A stretch of DNA of 64,000 nucleotides from the NCBI GenBank assembly GCA_964036315.1, contig OZ038496.1, forward strand, positions 17,522,033 to 17,586,032, read 5' to 3'. The DNA is from Acanthosepion esculentum. Taxonomy: Eukaryota; Mollusca; Cephalopoda; Sepiida; Sepiidae. Made by a program: the position numbers and the translations under genes. Each line of letters starts with the position of its first letter. The stretch's first letter is position 1. A model generated the notes under the pieces. That model was not told the DNA's origin. It saw nothing but the letters and a program-made list of their open reading frames with translations, and searched no databases. Of the stretch, positions 54,641 through 64,000 are shown one piece after another.

Positions 54641-55152
54641 TTATATCCAAGATATAATAAAACCATACAGACTGAATGGAATATCTGAATGGAAAAGGAA
54701 TGATAAACATGTTTTATTCTGAGAGAGACATTTGTACCACCAAGGTATACACAAAACTATATATACATGTTCCATGCAGAGAAATTGTAACATATATGCA
54801 ACAACAAACAGTGTGTAAAAAAAGGGGACCTTACTTGTAATATCTCTCAAAGGGAAAACTGGGGTTAGAGCAATTTCTCTATGAACCTGGTCAGGCCATG
54901 TGGTTTTTCCTGTAAGACTTACCACTGTGGGCCAGGGACATCCTTCTTCACTGGGCTTACATTGCAACTTATCTTTGTCACTCTGTCCCCTGACGTCACT
55001 CACCAGCAGTCACATGATCCATGTGGCTATTTCAACAAAAGGGATACAATCATCATTTGTGTCCCTACACTTAACCCTCTCCCTAAACAGGTTCTACAAC
55101 CTGCCACAGTTTCTTTTAATCTGATTGTTGTTGATATAATGGAAATTTGGTA
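54641..55152. other. Unassigned, GC-richer patch near 54870-55110
   Basis: A minus frame (55003-54641, 120 codons) begins coding-like (SDKDKLQCKPSEEGCPWPTV) and runs into a GTAAGT donor-like site near 54917. A perfect TGACGTCA lies near 54992. I cannot call a gene. Confidence 0.25.
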
Positions 55153-55462
55153 ACATCAGTCAGTTATGTGCCATATGTGATACATTGCTTAGGTGATTAA
55201 GTATGTTTCAATACATGACTGACGAGGCAGATTTTTTCCTGCAGTAGGTTGCCATTTCTTTCTGCGGTCGACCAGTTGCCATCCAAGGCTATAGAACCTA
55301 TTCTGTTCTGCTATTTACCCATAGCTGGTGGGGAAGAAAGGGATCCATACCTTTCCCAAGGATATTAGCACATAAGTGAATTTAATGGATTTGACTGGAA
55401 TTTGAACTTGGTTCTCCATTTCCTCAATCTGAGCCACTACCTATTACTCCACCATGACTTTA
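55153..55462 (-). mobile_element. OR-type SINE, near full length
   Basis: The minus-strand head at 55462-55390 has GGAGTAATAGGTAGTGGC and a B box with changes (AAGTTCAAATTCC). The body and tail are as in the other copies (ATCCTTGGGAAAGGTATGGA, CAGCTATGGGTAAATAGCAG, GAAATGGCAACCTACTGCAG). Confidence 0.8.
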
Positions 55463-55989
55463 TCAAACTATAATATAGAAAAGAATATGTAAGCAATGTA
55501 TATTAAAAAGTGCCATAATGTTTAAAACATGTCCAGTCAATAATACAAAAATTACTATATCAGCTTCATTGTTTTTTAAATATTGTGGCATCAGTCTTTA
55601 CGTGTCATGACATTTTTTTTTAAAGTATTGTGCCTGCGTGTGGTTTATGAAATATATTTAGTATGTTTGTTTCTAAATTTGATTGCATTTCATTGATATT
55701 GGGTTGTTTGATTTTATGCTTAATGCTTCCAGCATTTGTAGTTGTTTTTTTTATATTTTTATGTGATAGGAAAGGCAATGAAACAGTGCATAGTGTAGAA
55801 AAACAAAAAAATGCTTTCATAATGCATAATGTCTTATGAAAGCTGAAAGTATTCCGGCATTGGTTAATTTATATTTCAATGTATATCAAAAACCAGGTAA
55901 ATGGGTTGAAATAGAGAGAAATTTCAATTAAGAATCCTGAATAAAGAACATTCATTGGTCTTTAATGAAACTTGTGTAAATAAAAATTT
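55463..55989. other. AT-rich, unassigned
   Basis: Part of 55570-55760 resembles 51530-51720. No gene. Confidence 0.4.
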
Positions 55990-56005
55990 CTGCCCAAATA
56001 CACTT

Positions 56006-56037
<32 letters not shown>

Positions 56038-56295
56038 GAGAGTAGAGACTGAGGTCAACACCGAGTGGTGACAGTCTGTTTCATGCTTTAACACAATCTT
56101 CAGGCCATATGAGTATCGCTGGTTAGTGTTGAACTCAGTGTTCATGTTTCTATTTACATACTTGTATGCTATATCTCTGATATTTTGACCACTTTTACTC
56201 ATAAATATAGCATACCTTAAAACTATAATTTAATTTTATCAATATATATGTAAATATATAGATATATATACACACACACACACACACACATACAT

Positions 56296-56345
<50 letters not shown>
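55990..56345. repeat. Microsatellites and diverged hairpin repeat
   Basis: CA/TA runs at 56008-56037 and 56270-56343 enclose a diverged member of the hairpin family (about 56042-56230). Its hammerhead-like core is at 56103-56078 on the minus strand: CTGAAGA, then GAAAC, then AGACTGTC. Confidence 0.65.
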
Positions 56346-56347
<2 letters not shown>

Positions 56348-56506
56348 TAAAAGTGAACATAGAAGTCAACACTTAGAGGCAACAGTCTGTTTCATGCTAG
56401 TGCAATCGTCAGGCAACTGAGTTCCAACTGAGTTGCCTGACGATTGCACTAGCATGAAACAGACTGTCGCCTCTAAGTGTTGACTTCTATGTTCACTTTT
56501 ATATTT
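56343..56506. repeat. Near-perfect hairpin element (76-nt arms)
   Basis: Arms 56343-56418 and 56431-56506 are reverse complements with one mismatch and a 12-nt loop. Each arm carries CTGACGA-T-TGC-ACTA-GCA-T-GAAAC (56437-56460 plus; 56412-56389 minus) and AGACTGTC. The left arm abuts a TA tract. Confidence 0.9.
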
Positions 56507-56539
56507 ACACACGCTCTATCTCTGAATAACCTTGTTCAT

Positions 56540-56760
56540 TTTTAAATTTCTAGGGCACGTAAAGAGGAAAGTAGGCTTGGAAAATCTGATTCACACAGGA
56601 CAGATTGAAGGCAAGACAGAAAGAGGAAAGTAATGTGTAATCTACCTAAGAAACTTGAGTAAATGGATAGCGGAGCAAGGTTTAGGAGAGAGAGAAAAAA
56701 GACAAAATGTATAAGAAAGAACAGGAAATTGTGGAGAGCCATGATTGACAATACTGATAT
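56540..56760 (+). pseudogene. LINE-R C-terminal remnant
   Basis: The frame reads FLGHVKRKVGLENLIHTGQI, then EGKTERGK, stop, LRNLSKWIAEQGLGE near 56640-56700. This is the extreme C-terminus of the LINE-R type reverse transcriptase protein, the part downstream of that preserved at 43.6 kb. Two or more stops. Confidence 0.7.
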
Positions 56761-56779
56761 TACATAACAGTTTAGAAGG

Positions 56780-56890
56780 CAACTTTCACAATCCCAATGT
56801 GCCTTCAGATTTCAGTGTCACACTTTCTATCTGCAATAGTTGTAAATGAAGCAGGTTACATTTTTTTTATAAATAAAGCTGAAATAAATT
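56780..56890 (-). pseudogene. LINE-R fragment, opposite strand
   Basis: In reverse complement, ATGCAAGTAAAATTTATTTC and an ITIADRKCDTEI block match the start of the 43.6-kb fragment. It lies tail to tail with the C-terminal piece just upstream, so the locus is rearranged. Confidence 0.65.
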
Positions 56891-57659
56891 TTACTTGCAT
56901 ATCCTTTTCTGGATAAAACATAATTACCTTCTGGGCACCCTAATGTACACACTTTCACACACATACACACACATACATTGTGTTCCACAAAATGTACTCA
57001 CTCTTTAAATGTTTATTGACTTGCAAAGATGATTAATGGTTTAAATTAAATATTAAATAAAATTAAATGTACGTATCTGAAAAAGAAAAAAATTCAGTGG
57101 TTCCCTGTTGATTAAAAAGGAAAACACTTTGGATATGTCATAGTATCATTTGGTTAATAAACAAGAAAGTATAATTCATTTTTGCTGATATTTCGGTGTT
57201 TATTCACCAACTAAGAGGTTAGGCTGAAAGTTTCCTCCAGATTTGGTGGGGAAAATATATTTTGCAGAGGGACTTTAAACGGAAATATTTCTTTTTTACT
57301 TTGTCACTAAAGTTTTGTACAATTGATTTTCCCAACGTACAGGATGTAATGACATATTTACTGACCAGATCAGCAATCTGATTTAGCATTTATCTCAAAT
57401 GTCTGCGTTCGGAATGATTTATCGATTAATTGGGTCATTAAGCTCGTAATACATGTAGAAAATCAATTATAAGTAAGGCATTCCTTGTTGCTTTAAGGAT
57501 TAATTTATATTGATAAATGAGCCAATTTAATCCTGGACTCTATACAAAGATCTGGATGAGGATGGAGAAAGAAAATCTATACGAAGTAGTGTTGGATAAT
57601 ATCCAGATACTCAAATCTCTTGTTTACTGTTTTTAATGCTTTGGATAGTGCATTCTTTT
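56891..57659. other. No recognisable feature
   Basis: AT-rich. No gene. Confidence 0.4.
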
Positions 57660-58270
57660 GTTCTGTTCAGGTTTATTTTGCTGTGCCAGGAAATGTTTCT
57701 CACCAGATTCAATCCTTCAAATCTACAAATCAACTATTCACCCTTGCATGGAGTATTGCTGTCATATATGGTCCGGAGCCCCTTATGTTTGTATCAAGGT
57801 TCTTGATAAGATCCAGAGATGGATATCCAACGTAATTGGACCTGACGCTCTCTCACAGATGTGCCGTCACCTCCCTCTGTCTTTTTACAAATACTTTCAT
57901 GGTAACTGCTCCGAGGATCTGCTTTCACTGGTTCTCAAACTTCATGAATTTAAGCATTCTACTAGGCTGGCATCTCGCTCACACCCTTTCATTGTCAAAA
58001 TTGTTAAATGTAGTCTCTTCTACTCCAATAGCTTCATGTCTCGCACCTCTTGCCTGTGGAACCTCCCCCCCTCTTCCTGTTTCCCTGATAGCTATAATCT
58101 CCTACTATTCAAATGTAATGTCAATTGACATCTCCAGATGCCCTGATCTATCCCGTATCCTTCTCTTCATCCTTTCCTCCATCACTCCTATTCGCTCTCG
58201 CTCCAACTCTCTGTAACCCCTTGCTAGTGGCTTCCCGCCTTGCTTGAGGTGAAACGGTTATGAAAAAAAC
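57660..58270 (+). mobile_element. LINE-J fragment with long open remnant
   Basis: A 156-codon open frame at 57658-58128 reads CFSPDSILQIYKSTIHPCME, then YCCHIWSGAPYVCIKVLDKI, QRWISNVIGPD, LPLSFYKYFHGNCSEDLL, KLHEFKHSTRLASRSHPFIV, FYSNSFMSRTSCLWN and FKCNVN. The tail is GTAACCCCTTGCTAGTGGC with TTGCTTGAGGTGAAACGG, ending with an A-run at about 58262. It is the best preserved C-terminal LINE-J reading frame but lacks the catalytic palm and the endonuclease. Confidence 0.9.
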
Positions 58271-59161
58271 AAACTTCTATACACCAGAAAAATGCGAGAT
58301 TCTCAATGATTCTGAAGTTAAGAGTTTTCTCTTTTTCCCATGGCTTGATAATGGATCAGCAAAAATATTCTGTTAATAACCACGAACTATGCAAAGAAGA
58401 GATTTGATTGGCCAAATAATGTTGGATATGTTAATGCCTCTTCTCAAAGTTATAGATAATACATTAAGAGTTGTTAACAATACTGTTATATATGAATAAA
58501 ATGTCACTGCCCACAAATGAGTTTGAATATAGATTGCCAGTAAGCAAACACAGGCGATCTCATTATTGAATTAAGTGGATCATGTGACTATGGGAAAAAT
58601 GTATAAGTAGGTAGTAGCATGACGTTTAAAGGATCGCTGTTTCTATTCTATTTTCTATTACTATGAACTGCTATTCTCTATACCATTCATTATACTATTT
58701 CTCTATTCACATAACTCTACGGTATCACTATTCAAGTGAGTATTATCAAGCAAGTACTATTAGTGCGAGTGTTATTCAAGGTGTCTGACACCAGTATTGT
58801 TCAGCAACGTATTATCGTTGCATCTGTGATTACAAAACCCCAACTACAATGAGCATTATGAAAGTGACAACAAGTATTCGTTGGCATTACAAAAGTAGCA
58901 ACAAATGTTCGTTGACATCACAAAAAATACCAACTCTACATAAAAATGATTTCAATAACTGACACAGTCATTAAAGTCTACAAAAGAAGCTTAGTAACCA
59001 TTGCTTAGTGGTGAAACAATTTACATGTGGGTTTAACATTTACAATTGTTACCAACAGCGATTTTTAGACAATAGCTTTACAGTTAACAATAGTAAATAT
59101 ACAAAGGAGAGATTTGATCAAACCAAACTGTTGAATATGTTGATGACATTTCACAAAGTTA
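58271..59161 (+). promoter_or_regulatory. Promoter- or LTR-like region flanking the 41-bp array
   Basis: A TATA-like TGTATAAGTAGG lies near 58598. Two diverged direct repeats, about 58396-58480 and 59099-59190, share CAAAGAAGAGATTTGAT, AATATGTT and CAAAGTTATAGA. A 39-bp duplication with TATTCGTTGGCATTACAAAA lies near 58870-58930. The 41-bp unit of the array is visible in the second direct repeat. LTR repeats with U3 expansions look like this, but I could not place LTR ends, and no gag or pol frame is visible. Confidence 0.3.
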
Positions 59162-62100
59162 TAGAACTAGCAGATATACAAAGAAGAGATTTTTACAGTT
59201 GTTAGAACTATCAGATATACAAAGAAGAGATTTTTACAGTTGTTAGAACTATCAGATATACAAGGAAGAGATTTTTACAGTTGTTACAACTAGCAGATAT
59301 ACAAAGAAGAGATTTTTACAGTTGTTAGAACTAGCAGATATACAAAGAAGAGATTTTTACAGTTGTTAGAACTAGCAGATATACAAGGAAGAGATTTTTA
59401 CAGTTGTTAGAACTATCAGATATACAAGGAAGAGATTTTTACAGTTGTTGGAACTAGCAGATATACAAAGAAGAGATTTTTACAGTTGTTAGAACTAGCA
59501 GATATACAAAGAAGAGATTTTTACAGTTGTTAGAACTAGCAGATATACAAGGAAGAGATTTTTACAGTTGTTAGAACTATCAGATATACAAGGAAGAGAT
59601 TTTTACAGTTGTTAGAACTAGCAGATATACAAAGAAGAGATTTTTACAGTTGTTAGAACTAGCAGATATACAAAGAAGAGATTTTTACAGTTGTTAGAAC
59701 TAGCAGATATACAAGGAAGAGATTTTTACAGTTGTTAGAACTATCAGATATACAAGGATGAGATTTTTACAGTTGTTGGAACTATCAGATATACAAAGAA
59801 GAGATTTTTACAGTTGTTAGAACTAGCAGATATACAAAGAAGAGATTTTTACAGTTGTTAGAACTAGCAGATATACAAGGAAGAGATTTTTACAGTTGTT
59901 AGAACTAGCAGATATACAAGGAAGAGATATTTACAGTTGTTAGAACTAGCAGATATACAAAGAAGAGATTTTTACAGTTGTTAGAACTATCAGATATACA
60001 AGGAAGAGATTTTTACAGTTGTTACAACTAGCAGATATACAAAGAAGAGATTTTTAACAGTTGTTAGAACTAGCAGATATACAAAGAAGAGATTTTTACA
60101 GTTGTTAGAACTAGCAGATATACAAGGAAGAGATTTTTACAGTTGTTAGAACTAGCAGATATACAAGGAAGAGATTTTTACAGTTGTTGGAACTAGCAGA
60201 TATACAAAGAAGAGATTTTTACAGTTGTTAGAACTAGCAGATATACAAAGAAGAGATTTTTACAGTTGTTAGAACTAGCAGATATACAAGGAAGAGATTT
60301 TTACAGTTGTTAGAACTATCAGATATACAAGGAAGAGATATTTACAGTTGTTAGAACTAGCAGATATACAAAGAAGAGATTTATACAGTTGTTGGAACTA
60401 GCAGATATACAAAGAAGAGATTTTTTACAGTTGTTACAACTATCAGATATACAAAGAAGAGATTTTTACAGTTGTTAGAACTAGCAGATATACAAAGAAG
60501 AGATTTTTACAGTTGTTGGAACTAGCAGATATACAAGGAAGAGATTTTTACAGTTTTTGGAACTAGCAGATATACAAAGAAGAGATTTTTACAGTTTTTA
60601 GAACTAGCAGATATACAAGGAAGAGATTTTTACAGTTGTTGGAACTAGCAGATATACAAGGAAGAGATTTTTACAGTTGTTACAACTAGCAGATATACAA
60701 AGAAGAGATTTTTACAGTTGTTACAACTAGCAGATATACAAAGAAGAGATTTTTACAGTTGTTGGAACTAGCAGATATACAAAGAAGAGATTTTTACAGT
60801 TGTTAGAACTAGCAGATATACAAGGAAGAGATTTTTACAGTTGTTGGAACTAGCAGATATACAAAGAAGAGATTTTTACAGTTGTTAGAACTAGCAGATA
60901 TACAAGGAAGAGATTTTTACAGTCGTTGGAACTAGCAGATATACAAAGAAGAGATTTTTACAGTTGTTAGAACTAGCAGATATACAAAGATGAGATTTTT
61001 ACAGTTCTTGGAACTAGCAGATATACAAAGAAGAGATTTTTACAGTTCTTGGAACTAGCAGATATACAAAGAAGAGATTTTTACAGTTCTTGGAACTAGC
61101 AGATATACAAAGAAGAGATTTTTACAGTTGTTAGAACTAGCAGATATACAAGGAAGAGATTTTTACAGTTGTTAGAACTATCAGATATACAAGGAAGAGA
61201 TTTTTACAGTTGTTGGAACTAGCAGATATACAAAGAAGAGATTTTTACAGTTGTTAGAACTAGCAGATATACAAAGAAGAGATTTTTACAGTTGTTAGAA
61301 CTATCAGATATACAAGGAAGAGATTTTTACAGTTGTTAGAACTATCAGATATACAAGGAAGAGATTTTTACAGTTGTTAGAACTAGCAGATATACAAAGA
61401 AGAGATTTTTACAGTTCTTGGAACTAGCAGATATACAAAGAAGAGATTTTTACAGTTCTTGGAACTAGCAGATATACAAAGAAGAGATTTTTACAGTTCT
61501 TGGAACTAGCAGATATACAAAGAAGAGATTTTTACAGTTGTTAGACCTAGCAGATATACAAGGAAGAGATTTTTACAGTTGTTAGAACTATCAGATATAC
61601 AAGGAAGAGATTTTTACAGTTGTTGGAACTAGCAGATATACAAAGAAGAGATTTTTACAGTTGTTAGAACTAGCAGATATACAAAGAAGAGATTTTTACA
61701 GTTGTTAGAACTATCAGATATACAAGGAAGAGATTTTTACAGTTGTTAGAACTATCAGATATACAAGGAAGAGATTTTTACAGTTGTTAGAACTAGCAGA
61801 TATACAAAGAAGAGATTTTTACAGTTGTTAGAACTAGCAGATATACAAGGAAGAGATTTTTACAGTTGTTAGAACTAGCAGATATACAAGGAAGAGATTT
61901 TTACAGTTGTTAGAACTATCAGATATACAAGGAAGAGATTTTTACGGTTGTTGGAACTAGCAGATATACAAAGAAGAGATTTTTACAGTTGTTACAACTA
62001 TCAGATATACAAAGAAGAGATTTTTACAGTTGTTAGAACTAGCAGATATACAAAGAAGAGATTTTTACAGTTGTTAGAACTAGCAGATATACAAAGAAGA

Positions 62101-64000
62101 GATTTTTACAGTTTTTAGAACTAGCAGATATACAAGGAAGAGATTTTTACAGTTGTTGGAACTAGCAGATATACAAGGAAGAGATTTTTACAGTTGTTAC
62201 AACTAGCAGATATACAAAGAAGAGATTTTTACAGTTGTTACAACTAGCAGATATACAAAGAAGAGATTTTTACAGTTGTTGGAACTAGCAGATATACAAA
62301 GAAGAGATTTTTACAGTTGTTAGAACTAGCAGATATACAAGTAAGAGATTTTTACAGTTGTTGGAACTAGCAGATATACAAAGAAGAGATTTTTACAGTT
62401 GTTAGAACTAGGAGATATACAAGGAAGAGATTTTTACAGTCGTTGGAACTAGCAGATATACAAAGAAGAGATTTTTACAGTTGTTAGAACTAGCAGATAT
62501 ACAAAGATGAGATTTTTACAGTTCTTGGAACTAGCAGATATACAAAGAAGAGATTTTTACAGTTCTTGGAACTAGCAGATATACAAAGAAGAGATTTTTA
62601 CAGTTGTTAGAACTAGCAGATATACAAGGAAGAGATTTTTACAGTTGTTGGAACTAGCAGATATACAAAGAAGAGATTTTTACAGTTGTTAGAACTAGCA
62701 GATATACAAAGAAGAGATTTTTACAGTTTTTAGAACTAGGAGATATACAAAGAAGATATTTTTACAGTTCTTGGAACTAGCAGATATACAAAGAAGAGAT
62801 TTTTACAGTTTTTAGAACTAGCAGATATACAAAGAGGAGATTTTTACAGTTTTTAGAACTAGCAGATATACAAAGAAGAGATTTTTACAGTTCTTGGAAC
62901 TAGCAGATATACAAAGAAGAGATTTTTACAGTTTTTAGAACTAGCAGATATACAAGGAAGAGATTTTTACAGTTGTTGGAACTAGCAGATATACAAGGAA
63001 GAGATTTTTACAGTTGTTACAACTAGCAGATATACAAAGAAGAGATTTTTACAGTTGTTACAACTAGCAGATATACAAAGAAGAGATTTTTACAGTTGTT
63101 GGAACTAGCAGATATACAAAGAAGAGATTTTTACAGTTGTTAGAACTAGCAGATATACAAGGAAGAGATTTTTACAGTGGTTGGAACTAGCAGATATACA
63201 AAGAAGAGATTTTTACAGTTGTTAGAACTAGCAGATATACAAAGAAGAGATTTTTACAGTTGTTAGAACTAGCAGATATACAAAGAAGAGATTTTTACAG
63301 TTCTTGGAACTAGCAGATATACAAAGAAGAGATTTTTACAGTTTTTAGAACTAGCAGATATACAAAGAAGAGATTTTTGCAGTTCTTGGAACTAGCAGAT
63401 ATACAAAGAAGAGATTTTTACAGTTTTTAGAACTAGCAGATATACAAGGAAGAGATTTTTACAGTTGTTGGAACTAGCAGATATACAAGGAAGAGATTTT
63501 TACAGTTGTTAGAACTAGCAGATATACAAGGAAGAGATTTTTACAGTCGTTGGAACTGGCAGATATACAAAGAAGAGATTTTTACAGTTGTTAGAACTAG
63601 CAGATATACAAAGAAGAGATTTTTACAGTTGTTAGAACTAGCAGATATACAAAGAAGAGATTTTTACAGTTTTTAGAACTAGCAGATATACAAAGAAGAG
63701 ATTTTTACAGTTGTTGGAACTAGCAGATATACAAAGAAGAGATTTTTACAGTTTTTAGAACTAGCAGATATACAAGGAAGAGATTTTTACAGTTGTTAGA
63801 ACTAGCAGATATACAAGGAAGAGATTTTTACAGTTGCTGGAACTAGCAGATATACAAAGAAGAGATTTTTACAGTTGTTAGAACTAGCAGATATACAAGG
63901 AAGAGATTTTTACAGTTGTTGGAACTAGCAGATATACAAGGAAGAGATTTTTACAGTCGTTGGAACTGGCAGATATACAAAGAAGAGATTTTTACAGTTG
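59162..64000 (+). repeat. 41-bp tandem array, about 118 copies, open at the window end
   Basis: The unit is TTAGAACTAGCAGATATACA plus AAGAAGAGATTTTTACAGTTG. Spacing is 41 bases with rare single-base insertions (near 60056 and 60423). Variants are CTAGCAG/CTATCAG, AAAGAAG/AAGGAAG and GTTAGA/GTTGGA/CTTGGA. Private variants recur at multiples of 41 (see findings). No start, spacers or cas genes, so it is a satellite and not a CRISPR. Confidence 0.97.

Noticed and set aside
59162..64000. CRISPR array
   Set aside because: Repeats are contiguous without variable spacers, the host is eukaryotic, and no cas genes are present.

Overview
The window looks like repeat-dense, AT-rich intergenic or intronic DNA from an animal, most likely a cephalopod mollusc (octopus-like). 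This is inference from several signs: tRNA-Arg-type SINEs with a long conserved body, as described for the octopus OR-type SINEs; a second SINE with a typical cephalopod body; long (TA)n and (TG)n microsatellites; many decayed mariner, Tc1 and hAT elements; and a high-copy LINE present as 5'-truncated fragments. No intact host protein-coding gene, rRNA gene or functional tRNA gene is visible. Nearly all long open frames are artefacts of simple repeats or decayed transposon reading frames.

Layout. 0-13 kb: a GA tract, a modular dispersed repeat, LINE fragments, a mariner nested in a hAT-type MITE (5.4-6.5 kb), a palindromic mariner derivative (9.3-9.9 kb), TA microsatellites with hairpin elements, and a solo-LTR-like GC-richer island (12.9-13.3 kb). 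13-30 kb: SINEs, a Tc1 remnant, a 69-bp minisatellite, a near-perfect 214-bp inverted duplication (18.2-19.0 kb), a MITE cluster (20.9-22.3 kb), tandem tRNA-like repeats (23 kb), LINE and mariner fragments, and a short Tc1 element (28.6-29.2 kb). 30-39 kb: a degenerate modular repeat holding a 27-bp minisatellite, then about 24 tandem copies of a 218-bp unit, mostly LINE 3'-end sequence, sitting inside a LINE insertion. 39-59 kb: two LINE families, SINEs, mariner and hAT remnants, TA-flanked palindromes, a 1.7-kb GA tract interrupted by a SINE carrying a 5S rRNA-like segment, and a promoter-like region. 59.2-64 kb: about 118 copies of a 41-bp repeat that runs off the window end.

LINE-J is my label for the abundant family whose C-terminal reverse transcriptase tail reads like the jockey/CR1 group; clade is uncertain. 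LINE-R is a second family resembling RTE/L1-type endonuclease-reverse transcriptase elements; clade is also uncertain. Both are represented only by broken fragments.

The most interesting signal is a recurrent stem-loop signature, TGAnGAn-stem-GAAAC, in at least fifteen places and in several otherwise different repeats. Most copies lie in palindromes or next to (TA)n tracts. It resembles the hammerhead ribozyme core and the terminal regions of Penelope-like retroelements, but nearly every copy has one extra nucleotide before stem II, so catalysis is doubtful. Identities and copy numbers were judged by eye.
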